A stretch of 12,818 nt of DNA from Euryarchaeota archaeon TMED117 (GCA_002171315.2 NHFS02000080.1:4873-17690), one strand, 5' to 3'. Counted from the stretch's first letter, positions 1 through 8,022 are shown. Numbers and translations are program-made. The notes: a model not told the origin generated them from the sequence alone.

Positions 1-3000
1 GAAGAATTGGATGTTAAAGGCACCATTAACAGATTGATTGAATATTTCGACCCATTCTCCACCACTGTTGTTCTCACGCATCGAGAAGGAAAGATTTCCA
101 CTCATACCGACAGGAGTTGCTCCAATTGTCAATGCTGTTCCATTGACCCATATGTTGTCATCGAGGAGAAGAAGACTCGAGTTTGTAGGATCTGGACCTT
201 CGAGTGTAGCAGTCAAATTAGGAGCATCTCGAATATCCAAGGTAATTGGTTGCGTTACTGGACGCAGATGATATGTTGGAGCAGTCAAACCAGTTGTTGA
301 TTGAACCCATCCATCATATCCGAGTGTGGCACTGACATTGGTTTTTGTCTCAAGTTCATCAAGAGTGATTTCGAACGACCAAGTACCTGAAGGACTTACT
401 GTCGTTGTCAGGTTTTGAGGGCCATTGACAGATGAAGTAAATGACAACCATACCGTTGAATTCACGACTTGTGAAGCATCCAAGAATGGTATTTGTTCGA
501 AACCGATGAATCCTTCAATTGACGTCGTTGCTCCTGCGCCAACAATTGGAGAATTGATTGCATTCGGAGACGTGTGATTCAGTGTTGCATCATCTGTAAC
601 GTTCATCCACCATGCATTCGTTGGGCCAGTCGCTGTCGAATTCGGAGTAAGGATTGTCTGAGCAGAGACATACCCTTTCTGTTCTACTTCGAGCATGATT
701 GCCCCAAATCCGGGAGGTATAATCTCAACAGGTAAACCTTCGATTGTGAATGAACCATTTGCATCAGTCATTGTTACATTGATGAGGCGTTCAGCAGTGT
801 TCAATCCACTTACGCCCGCAAAGGCATCAACAAGAGGTACGAGGTAGCCCTTGACCAACAATAGATCAACCGCTGTTTGGTTTTCAAGGAATCCTATATC
901 ACCTGTAATCGTGATATTACCATCGCTTCCATCTCGATCGAAGTTGGTTGGAGAATAGGTGACGTTTCGAACATCGAGTTCTGCTGGGTCTGGACAAGGA
1001 TCGAAAGGAACCCAACCGAAATCAAGGCCACCTGCAGAACTTGACTGTTGAAGTCGAACTTCAGCCCAGGTTCTCAAATGCTGAGCACCAACCGCATAGC
1101 CGTTACCATTCCAATCTCCGCCTTTGAAACCGCTAACAAGGCGTGCTGGAAGACCGATGATGCGAGCCATCGTGACAAAGGTCGTCGCAAATTCACTGCA
1201 TGTACCCTCATTTGCTACTTCGAGCATGTAGGATGGGAGATCTTCACTTTCGACAAGACCCGAGCCGTCAAAATTGAGTTTAAACTCAGTCGTAGCGTTT
1301 CCTTCTCGTAAGAAAGTCTCCAATGCAAGTGCTTTGTCGTAGGCATTGACAGCTGAACTATCGGTAATGACTCCATTTGTAATGTTCATTACAACTGAAC
1401 GAGCATCGGTAGAATCTGTATAATATGCAGGTAATTCAATTTCATAAGGGAAGCCCTGCCCTGCAATACTGTTGCTTGCAAGTACATCCCAATCAAAGTA
1501 GTACTCTGGTTGTTGGACAATAATCTCTTCAACAAATCCGCCAGATACTTCGTATCGATGTGTGTCATTCGTACGCGTCAATATCACAGCAGAATCCGCC
1601 CAGAAAGAGACATTCGTCGTCGAGGCTGGAAGTGGTAAGGCGCCTTCACCGATAGGGAAATTGTAAGTGATTTGCCATGTAATTGTATCGTTAGCAAAGG
1701 TTGTACTTGCCATGTGCGTCAGATTTGTGAATGGTGGAACAACTTCAGAAGTTGGATGAACACTGTTATCGTGGGTGAATGAATTTCCTGTTGGAATATC
1801 ATTGGTGTATTTTCTCCAATACTTTTCGAGATCTTCCTCTACAGAACCTGTTGTGTTGTTTGCCCAGAAGATAACATCGTTTTGAGGCATATCATCGGTA
1901 GGATCGAACAGATTGAATGGCGCACCTACACAGTCGAAGAACCAGAATTGTTGTGGGCATTCCGCACCATCGAGCATACCTCCACCATCGGTGTCCGGAT
2001 TTCGCCAATCAGAACCTGTTGCGTTTTCGACTGCATCAGGTATACCATCATTGTCATAGTCATCTGGCAAGACGTCATCAGAAGGATCATTTTCTGGATT
2101 CGTGCTATCAAAGTATTCAGTTCGATCATCTACACCTCCATTATCGGTATCGACGGCCTGAGGGTCAGTCACCCAAATATCTGTAGAACCGTTTGTAATT
2201 CCAATAAATGCAAGGTTGCACCCAGTGGTGTTCTCAAAGTAAGAGTTGATTCCATCCCCATCTGGGTCGAGTAAATTGAAACACGGTTCGGTTGGGTCTG
2301 TGTTGTCAAAGACTTCATCGTAATCATTCACACCATCTCCATCAGTATCAACAAGTGTTGGATTTGAAAACCATCCAAATGTTCCGAGTAATTCTTGCCA
2401 ATTCGCAAGTCCATCGCCATCTGAATCGGTGTAGTCATCATCACAATATGTTCTGGTTGTACCAATCGTACCGTCACTATTTGCAGCAGTGTGGCAGAAG
2501 GACCCATTGCGGTTATCAACAGATGTTGGCGTTCCAGTAGGGCCCGTTGCGACACCTTGCATCACATTGTTTACGACACTTTGATAGGCAAATGAGGAGT
2601 AAGTTCCGGACACATTGTAGAATCCAATACCTCCATTTGGATTGAATCCACTAGCATCAGTAACCTGGAGTTGATTTGAACTTGAGGTATAGGAAACGAA
2701 ACTTGTGGAGAAATCGACAAGGGAATCACACGGGTCAGTTCCGTGGCTAACGTTGCGTTCATCACCATCATTGATGCCTCCAAAGTCAGTATCTGCAACA
2801 TTCCATTCAGTACAAGAGAGATTCTCTTCCCAGTTTTGGATACCGTCGTTGTCTTCGTCACCAGAATCTTCTCTCCGAGTAGGATCTGTTTCACCTGCAT
2901 CGATAATTCCGTTCCCATTCGCATCCTCTTCACCATCATCAAAGGCATCATCATCGGTGTTGTTGTCTCGAGGGTCTGAGGCTTGTGCAGGGTTTCCGTA

Positions 3001-4113
3001 TGCTCCGTTGACTTCAATACCATCTGAAATTCCATCGCTATCCGTATCTGAACTGGTTGGATCGGTTAGTAGCGTAAGCGCTTCATAGGAATCATTCAAT
3101 CCATCGTTATCGGTGTCGCTATCTTGAGGATTGGTTGAGGTAATACCATCAACTTCAGCAGTATAAGTAGCACAGGCACCTGGTCCTATGCCTTGAACAG
3201 GGTCGCAAGGTGATACAGTCTCTGTAGGAACACCATCAGGTCCTGGACGGAAACATGGCACACCACCACAGTTCGTTGTCCAACTGGGGTTCACATATTC
3301 CATTAGATTGATCAAACCATCGTTATCAGGGTCACCATTAGGACCATCTGCATTTGAGGCACTGGTTGCATTCAAACCGTTAGCTGCTTCCCAGCCATCT
3401 GGCATTCCGTCACCGTCAGTATCCCATCCATTCGGGTCTTCATCGGCAATTCCATCACCATCATCATCATCTGATGAACAATCAGCATCGCCATCATTAT
3501 CTGAATCTGAACCGTCAATCTGCCCATCTTTATCATCATCGAAATTGTTTGCGCAGATGTTTCCAACAGGGTCTTCATCACAAAGAATCACATTCCCTTG
3601 CCCATCGCTTCCTGTGTCACCACATTTTGGCTGATTGAATTGCATAGCATCTTCCTCATTCCAGTCATTGACTGGAATGGTTCCATTCCACCATACCCCA
3701 TTGTCGAGGACACCTGGAGTTGCACTGTTGTCCCAGTTGGTTGGTTGAAGGTAAGAATATTCTTGCAGATTTGACATCCCGTCACCATCTGGATCTCCAA
3801 CTGCACCATCGCCGCCAGTTGATGAAAGCGGGTCTAAGCCATACTTCCATTCCCAACCATCTGGCAGACCGTCGTTATCAGAATCCCAGTCAGTGGCTGC
3901 CGTGTTGATGAGGTATTCTAGGCCGTAAGTTAGACCGTCGCCGTCTTGATCTGACGCAGCACTCACATCAACAGAAATAAAATCGATTGCAGCGAACGTA
4001 GAGCCTATCATCAAGACGACAAGAAAGAGTGACTGCGCCACATTTCTTCTTCTAGAACGATCAATCCCCACGTAACTCGGCGCTTTTTTACTCAGCGGGT
4101 CCGCATCAATCAT
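1..4113 (-). CDS. Giant exported protein: TSP3-like Ca-binding repeats plus transglutaminase-like domain (C-terminus off the left edge)
   Basis: The frame is open from an ATG at 4113 down to base 1 (1371 codons, no stop), so the C-terminus is missing. An in-frame TAG lies two codons upstream of the ATG, which fixes the start region. Residues 1-24 are polar and end in an Arg cluster (RSRRRN); 25-43 form a hydrophobic export or anchor segment. Residues about 55-716 hold many Asp-rich loops such as DQDGDG, DSDNDG, DPDGDG and DTDGDG, typical of thrombospondin type 3 or related Ca-binding repeats, with 16 cysteines in that region. A transglutaminase-like core follows: Cys972 in GTCSEFATTF, His1012 in QHLRTWAEV and Asp1038 in FDPCP, spaced as in that superfamily. 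Residues about 1050-1371 look like beta-sandwich modules, one resembling a carboxypeptidase-regulatory-like domain (TDANGSFTIEGLP). Many NxS/T sequons suggest a glycosylated surface protein. It follows the 966-residue surface protein by 53 bp and is probably co-transcribed. The role could be protein cross-linking, proteolysis or a non-catalytic scaffold; the substrate is unknown. Confidence 0.88.
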   Translation of the reverse strand, partial: MIDADPLSKKAPSYVGIDRSRRRNVAQSLFLVVLMIGSTFAAIDFISVDVSAASDQDGDGLTYGLEYLINTAATDWDSDNDGLPDGWEWKYGLDPLSSTGGDGAVGDPDGDGMSNLQEYSYLQPTNWDNSATPGVLDNGVWWNGTIPVNDWNEEDAMQFNQPKCGDTGSDGQGNVILCDEDPVGNICANNFDDDKDGQIDGSDSDNDGDADCSSDDDDGDGIADEDPNGWDTDGDGMPDGWEAANGLNATSASNADGPNGDPDNDGLINLMEYVNPSWTTNCGGVPCFRPGPDGVPTETVSPCDPVQGIGPGACATYTAEVDGITSTNPQDSDTDNDGLNDSYEALTLLTDPTSSDTDSDGISDGIEVNGAYGNPAQASDPRDNNTDDDAFDDGEEDANGNGIIDAGETDPTRREDSGDEDNDGIQNWEENLSCTEWNVADTDFGGINDGDERNVSHGTDPCDSLVDFSTSFVSYTSSSNQLQVTDASGFNPNGGIGFYNVSGTYSSFAYQSVVNNVMQGVATGPTGTPTSVDNRNGSFCHTAANSDGTIGTTRTYCDDDYTDSDGDGLANWQELLGTFGWFSNPTLVDTDGDGVNDYDEVFDNTDPTEPCFNLLDPDGDGINSYFENTTGCNLAFIGITNGSTDIWVTDPQAVDTDNGGVDDRTEYFDSTNPENDPSDDVLPDDYDNDGIPDAVENATGSDWRNPDTDGGGMLDGAECPQQFWFFDCVGAPFNLFDPTDDMPQNDVIFWANNTTGSVEEDLEKYWRKYTNDIPTGNSFTHDNSVHPTSEVVPPFTNLTHMASTTFANDTITWQITYNFPIGEGALPLPASTTNVSFWADSAVILTRTNDTHRYEVSGGFVEEIIVQQPEYYFDWDVLASNSIAGQGFPYEIELPAYYTDSTDARSVVMNITNGVITDSSAVNAYDKALALETFLREGNATTEFKLNFDGSGLVESEDLPSYMLEVANEGTCSEFATTFVTMARIIGLPARLVSGFKGGDWNGNGYAVGAQHLRTWAEVRLQQSSSAGGLDFGWVPFDPCPDPAELDVRNVTYSPTNFDRDGSDGNITITGDIGFLENQTAVDLLLVKGYLVPLVDAFAGVSGLNTAERLINVTMTDANGSFTIEGLPVEIIPPGFGAIMLEVEQKGYVSAQTILTPNSTATGPTNAWWMNVTDDATLNHTSPNAINSPIVGAGATTSIEGFIGFEQIPFLDASQVVNSTVWLSFTSSVNGPQNLTTTVSPSGTWSFEITLDELETKTNVSATLGYDGWVQSTTGLTAPTYHLRPVTQPITLDIRDAPNLTATLEGPDPTNSSLLLLDDNIWVNGTALTIGATPVGMSGNLSFSMRENNSGGEWVEIFNQSVNGAFNIQFF
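1965..3951 (-). repeat. Region coding degenerate TSP3-like Asp-rich repeats
   Basis: Within the giant surface protein, residues about 55-716 contain at least a dozen copies of a DxDxDG-type loop, usually followed by an acidic helix-like stretch (for example DGWE, NWEE, NWQE, DYDE). Examples read directly are DPDGDGMSNLQEY, DTDSDGISDGIE, DEDNDGIQNWEE and DTDGDGVNDYDE. Spacing is irregular, with cysteine-bearing inserts between loops, so this is a diverged protein-level array and not a DNA tandem repeat. The last members drift to DTDNGG and DTDGGG. Ca binding is the known role of such loops; it is inferred here. Confidence 0.75.
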
Positions 4114-4125
4114 GCTCTATGGTCG

Positions 4126-4145
4126 TCCCTATAGCACATAAGGGA
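4126..4145 (-). other. Small imperfect hairpin between the two surface-protein genes
   Basis: In the 53-bp gap between the two minus-strand surface genes, TCCCT (4126-4130) pairs with AGGGA (4141-4145); two further A-T pairs follow after a bulged base. It sits 12 bp before the ATG at 4113 on the transcribed strand. It could affect translation or partial termination, but the stem is short and may be chance. Confidence 0.25.
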
Positions 4146-4166
4146 AATGGTGCGTTGTTCATACAA

Positions 4167-7067
4167 TCAAAGAGAATCTTCTTCGGTTTCAACCTCTACA
4201 AGTTCCAACTCAACCTCTGAGGATTCATCGATAGAAGAGGATGATTCGATATCATCCCAATCAAATTCAGGTTCTGTTTCAACCTCTTCAGTAGGTTCAA
4301 CCATTGAAGCATACAATTGAGCTTTCATTTTATTCTGCCCACGTCGATATAATCCGAATCCAAGCAGAACGAGAATTGAAAGGAACATGACCATTGTCGT
4401 TGGTTCTGGATCCGACAACTCGCTTAGAATCGCATTAACGATTCCTGAACTTTCTGTTTTGAAAGAGAAGGTTGGTTCTTGAGTGTAGCATATTTCGGCG
4501 TTACATGGGTATGGGTTTTCCTCATCCATTGGCACGACTGTCATCTGGAAATCAACCAATTGACCATTCTTTACATTCTTTGGTGCTGTGATTTCTAAGG
4601 TGAAATCCTCTGTGGAAAACGCTGGGAGTGAAAGAGAGATGAACTCGCCTCCGTCAAGAGATCCATCCCACCCTTCAGGCGTGTCTAGTGTAATAATGAC
4701 GTTCAGTTCTACATTGTTCTGATTTTCAATTCTGTACTCCACATCAAGTGTTTCTCCAGCGCCAATACGTGTTGCTTGCGTCTTCTGCTCAACAGCGAGT
4801 CTACCTGGCTCTACCTCGCTACTGATCTCGACTGTGAGAGGTAAATCGAAGTAGCGCGGCTCGTCAATACCATCACTTTCTTCCGCAACTTGCATGTAAA
4901 TGGTATGCAATCCCGCCTCGACTTGTTGACGCACGGTCATTTCGACTTTGATGTCAACATATTGGCCACCTGTCAAAGAAGCAACAAGAGCGATGTTTCC
5001 TTCGACGTCTGTGACATCATACATCCAAGTTGCGTATCCTGGATCTTCATCGATGTTTCTTTGGACAGCAGAAGGATTCTTGATGACCCAATTTGTTGTT
5101 CCAGCATTCTCAGATGAATCTGTAATACGAACGTTGTATACGACCGTCGAACCTGGAGAAACAGGACCGACAGTGCCGAGAGTACCTGCATCTGAGTCGG
5201 AAATCACTTCAGCAAGTATCCCAAAGGTTCGATGGATGGTCCAGCCAACAGATGTCGAGAGAGTTTCTTCCGTACTACCGTCAGAAGTAACAGTGAATCT
5301 TAGCAAACCAATGTCTACGGCATCTCTTTCAAGTGGAGGATATACCTCAACGCGAATCATCAGGATTTCTCCTTGGCCCACAGTTGGAGTTAACGAGTCA
5401 ATACCCTGCTCAGTGAGTTCTGTGCCAGTTCCATTAATCAAGAATTTGACACTCCATGCAACAGGAATCTCTTGTATTCTCAGGCGGTATGTGTCATCAT
5501 CAAAACCAACATTGGTGATTTTGAGATAGAAATCGCCAATTTCGTCATAATCGACATAATGAGATAGATTTTCATTGTAGAAATCGAGACGATCGGAGTC
5601 ATAAATCTGGATTTGTTGCTCAACATCTTCGTAAACTTCGATATCAGGCTCTCCAAATTGATTGACTTTTTCTACATCAATTTCAAGGGAGACAAGTCTT
5701 ACTTCAACAGTACTTCCTGCTCCATTTGAAACGTATGCACGGGCTTCGACTACAATTTGGTAATTTTCGTTAATTCCACTCAAGTCTTCTGGCACCTCTA
5801 CTGTCAGTTCAGGGCGAACAGACGAACCACCACCGTTGAGCGTGTAGCCTCCTGGATTCGACCAAATTGGATCAGACCATCCTGATGGAAGAGATTGTTG
5901 TAATTCAAGTTGAACTGTCAAATCAGAAGTTAGTGAACCAGTATGTTCCAAAGACAACTCAATGGTTGAGATTTGTCCTGGTGCAACCAAAAGACGACCG
6001 ATTTGGTTTGAAGGGAAATCCAAGTAGATATCATGCTCCAAGAACGTCATACCAAGAGGATGCTCATAATTTATCGAGTGGCCTTGTACGTCAGTAATAA
6101 CCATCGTCAAAGGATACAATCCTGGAGTGATTCCCGAATCGTAGGTAAAAGAATAATTTCCAACAAGTCCATCGTTGTCAAGTTTCAAATCAGAATCGGT
6201 AAATTCCTTTTCAAAAACTGTATTTGCGTTGTTAGGAGTGCTCAGGACAAGTTCAATCTTCTCAATATCCTCTCTTCCAAAAGCATCGCGTACGTCAACG
6301 CTGAATTGCATGGTACGCTTCTCAATACGATGCGTGGGGGACCATTCTGTGACCTCCACTTCAGACCAACCTTCACCTTGATAGTGAACCTTTACTTGAG
6401 ATCCTGACAAAGCATTAGCACGTAATTCTAGCCGGGAATATTCGTTTCCTACGGTTCCTCCATATGCGATATCAACTTCACAGGTTGAGCCGCCGAAGGG
6501 ACTACCGTCTCCTCCACCTTCACAAGAAGCGGTTGCTTCGATATCTAACTTGAGGCGATCCCCGTTTTCAACAACAAATCCTGAGGATCCAACATCGAGT
6601 AGTATCGTGTAAGGTTGCCAGGAATCACTTCCTCCAAACAGGCCTGCACTTTGTGGATCACCCAGATCTTCAGTAACCTGCTCAACGAGGTCACTACCTG
6701 AATATAATTTGAAGGAAGCCTCAGCAGTCGACGTGTTCTGACTTGCACGCCACTTCAAAAAGACAAGAATCTTTACTTCATCATTGGATTTACCCTTAAC
6801 GGTTAGATCGGAAATCATTTCCTCGGATTCAAACTGAATCCCAGTTCCGAGTAAACTAGCTTCTATTTGATTGCCTTCAGGTTGAATCGTCGTAATCGCG
6901 TCATCCCCATCGACTGAATCTAAGAATAATTCATAATCCTCTAAATTTTCGCCAACTGAAGAAACAATTTCAGTTTCAGAAAACGTTGATTGCTCTGCAT
7001 TGTCAAGGGGAACACCCATGAGAAGAAGCGAAATCAGTACCAAGAAAACAAACCTGTTGGAAGACAT
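4167..7067 (-). CDS. Single-pass surface protein with NEW3-like domain and acidic cytoplasmic tail
   Basis: 966 residues from the ATG at 7067; a TTG two codons upstream (7073) would add only two residues and is less likely. Residues about 6-20 (VFLVLISLLLMGV) are a signal-peptide core with probable cleavage near 25. The ectodomain is beta-rich. Cysteines occur in two close pairs (ATASCEGG...STCEVD, and YPCNAEICY), consistent with extracellular disulfides. Residues about 763-845 resemble a NEW3/CARDB-type archaeal surface domain (GETLDVEYRIENQNNVELNV, then TPEGWDGSL and an LPAFSTEDFTLEITAP segment). A hydrophobic helix at about 890-907 (MVMFLSILVLLGFGLY) is followed by RR and a tail of about 59 residues dominated by Glu, Asp and Ser, so the predicted topology is outside-TM-inside. 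It lies 94 bp downstream of the tRNA and 53 bp upstream of the transglutaminase-like gene, same strand. I recognise no enzymatic motif; an envelope or adhesion-scaffold role is inference. Confidence 0.9.
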   Translation of the reverse strand: MSSNRFVFLVLISLLLMGVPLDNAEQSTFSETEIVSSVGENLEDYELFLDSVDGDDAITTIQPEGNQIEASLLGTGIQFESEEMISDLTVKGKSNDEVKILVFLKWRASQNTSTAEASFKLYSGSDLVEQVTEDLGDPQSAGLFGGSDSWQPYTILLDVGSSGFVVENGDRLKLDIEATASCEGGGDGSPFGGSTCEVDIAYGGTVGNEYSRLELRANALSGSQVKVHYQGEGWSEVEVTEWSPTHRIEKRTMQFSVDVRDAFGREDIEKIELVLSTPNNANTVFEKEFTDSDLKLDNDGLVGNYSFTYDSGITPGLYPLTMVITDVQGHSINYEHPLGMTFLEHDIYLDFPSNQIGRLLVAPGQISTIELSLEHTGSLTSDLTVQLELQQSLPSGWSDPIWSNPGGYTLNGGGSSVRPELTVEVPEDLSGINENYQIVVEARAYVSNGAGSTVEVRLVSLEIDVEKVNQFGEPDIEVYEDVEQQIQIYDSDRLDFYNENLSHYVDYDEIGDFYLKITNVGFDDDTYRLRIQEIPVAWSVKFLINGTGTELTEQGIDSLTPTVGQGEILMIRVEVYPPLERDAVDIGLLRFTVTSDGSTEETLSTSVGWTIHRTFGILAEVISDSDAGTLGTVGPVSPGSTVVYNVRITDSSENAGTTNWVIKNPSAVQRNIDEDPGYATWMYDVTDVEGNIALVASLTGGQYVDIKVEMTVRQQVEAGLHTIYMQVAEESDGIDEPRYFDLPLTVEISSEVEPGRLAVEQKTQATRIGAGETLDVEYRIENQNNVELNVIITLDTPEGWDGSLDGGEFISLSLPAFSTEDFTLEITAPKNVKNGQLVDFQMTVVPMDEENPYPCNAEICYTQEPTFSFKTESSGIVNAILSELSDPEPTTMVMFLSILVLLGFGLYRRGQNKMKAQLYASMVEPTEEVETEPEFDWDDIESSSSIDESSEVELELVEVETEEDSL

Positions 7068-7161
7068 AGTCAAGACAACCCTTGTACTAGGGGGTAGCAG
7101 CAGGCGTTAAACCGTTTTGGATGTTTTGTGTAAACAATCTACGTTCACCGACGATTGCAAA

Positions 7162-7248
7162 TGGTATCGAGGGAGGGATTTGAACCCTCGAACCCATCTG
7201 GGACCGGATCTTAAGCCCGGCGCCTTTGACCACCTCAGCCACCTCGAT
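7162..7248 (-). tRNA. tRNA-Leu (anticodon UAA), CCA encoded
   Basis: The reverse complement folds into a full class II cloverleaf of 87 nt. The acceptor ATCGAGG pairs with CCTCGAT, followed by discriminator A and an encoded CCA (7162-7164). There is a three-pair D stem. The anticodon stem CCGGG/TCCGG closes the loop CTTAAGA, giving anticodon TAA, which reads UUA/UUG. The long variable arm has a CCC/GGG stem, and the T arm is GAGGG-TTCAAAT-CCCTC. Discriminator A and the long variable arm identify leucine. No intron is present. The D-loop and anticodon-arm sequence (GGTCAAAGGCGCC) looks archaeal, not bacterial. The first pair is A1-U72, where G1-C72 is more usual for this tRNA. Confidence 0.96.
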
Positions 7249-7269
7249 AGTACTGCTGGGAACAAGGAT

Positions 7270-7278
7270 GTATGAAAT
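7270..7278 (-). promoter_or_regulatory. Possible weak TATA box for the tRNA-Leu gene
   Basis: The minus-strand sequence ATTTCATAC is centred about 26 bp upstream of the tRNA 5' end, where an archaeal TATA box is expected. It matches the A/T-rich consensus only loosely, and no clear BRE can be assigned. The tRNA could instead be processed from a transcript of the upstream reductase gene, which ends 36 bp before it. Confidence 0.3.
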
Positions 7279-7284
7279 CCTTCC

Positions 7285-8022
7285 CTAAGGGGAAAGTGTC
7301 CAACCGCCATCAACTTTCAGCTCTTGACCTGTGATGTATGATGCATTTGCCAAAAAGTAAACCGCAGATGCGATGTCATCGGGTGTACCTGAACGACGCA
7401 ATGGAACTCTCTGTAAGACCTTGTCAAAATGTTCCTGTTCCCAATCAGCCGAAAGAATTGCACCAGGGCCAACGCAATTAACCCGAACATTGGGAGCGAG
7501 TTCTCCTGCGAGCCCAAACATGAGTTGGCGGAGGCCTGCCTTACTAGCGGTATAATGAGACAATTTTTCCCAATGTTGGCCTTCTGAAGTATCCGTAAGT
7601 GCAATCACGCTACCTTCTATAGAAGAGAGTACTAAAGACAACCCTTGAGTCAATTGTAACGGCGACTCGACATGTAATCGATTCATAATACGCATATCTT
7701 CAACTGTGAGATCTTCGATTGGAATTTGACTGTATCTTGATGCATTATGAACGAGGACATCCAGCCCACCTCGCTCGATTACGAATGGATGTTTTTCAAC
7801 ACGTTCAGCAAGTGTTTCCGTAGCAGCCTCATCTATCAAATCTGCTTGCAAGACATCGGCCTTGCCACCTAAAGATCGTAACTCTTCAGCAAGCATGTTT
7901 CCTTCTTCCAAGGAGGACGAAACGTGAATGATTACAGAATAACCATTCGCAGAGAAATGCTCAACGATAGCCCTGCCTATGCGCTTGGCCCCTCCCGTCA
8001 CGAATACTGTAGGATTGGCCAT
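7285..8022 (-). CDS. Short-chain dehydrogenase, FolM/pteridine reductase-like
   Basis: 245 residues, normal for a classical SDR. The ATG at 8022 is chosen because the Rossmann strand starts at once (MANPTVFVTGG) and AAGGA lies 5 nt upstream; an upstream ATG at 8091 would add 23 residues unlike any SDR. Visible motifs are cofactor loop TGGAKRIG (9-16), HNAS in place of NNAG (92-95), catalytic Tyr157 and Lys161 in YTASK, and PG after strand 6 (186-187). The usual catalytic Ser is Asp144 (ALTDTSEG), and the usual active-site Asn is His in LHVESP. As I recall, both, and the HNAS motif, are shared with FolM (dihydromonapterin reductase); Asp in the Ser position also occurs in pteridine reductase PTR1. 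The likely reaction is NADPH-dependent reduction of a pterin or dihydrofolate; substrate specificity is inferred. It is divergent from the lipA operon and upstream of tRNA-Leu on the same strand. Confidence 0.88.
   Translation of the reverse strand: MANPTVFVTGGAKRIGRAIVEHFSANGYSVIIHVSSSLEEGNMLAEELRSLGGKADVLQADLIDEAATETLAERVEKHPFVIERGGLDVLVHNASRYSQIPIEDLTVEDMRIMNRLHVESPLQLTQGLSLVLSSIEGSVIALTDTSEGQHWEKLSHYTASKAGLRQLMFGLAGELAPNVRVNCVGPGAILSADWEQEHFDKVLQRVPLRRSGTPDDIASAVYFLANASYITGQELKVDGGWTLSP

Noticed and set aside
2571..3035. A 154-codon minus-strand frame, Met-rich
   Set aside because: It overlaps the Asp-rich repeats in a shifted frame on the same strand. The main frame is open through this whole region with clear repeat motifs, so this is not a frameshifted part of the gene.
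1882..3908. Many plus- and minus-strand reading frames of 60-150 codons across the left block, several rich in Met, His or Ser
   Set aside because: They lie inside the giant minus-strand gene in other frames. Their odd composition comes from reading the GAT/GGT-rich repeat codons out of frame (TCATCA and ATGATG runs). None has a recognisable motif.
1650..4000. CRISPR-like or tandem DNA repeats, suggested by recurring CCATC and TCATC words
   Set aside because: The words recur at irregular spacing and reflect Asp/Gly codons of the protein repeats. There are no constant repeats with unique spacers.
7068..7161. Integration site or mobile element next to the tRNA-Leu gene
   Set aside because: No integrase, no direct repeat of the tRNA 3' end in the window, and no transposase-like reading frame. 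The neighbours look like ordinary chromosomal genes.
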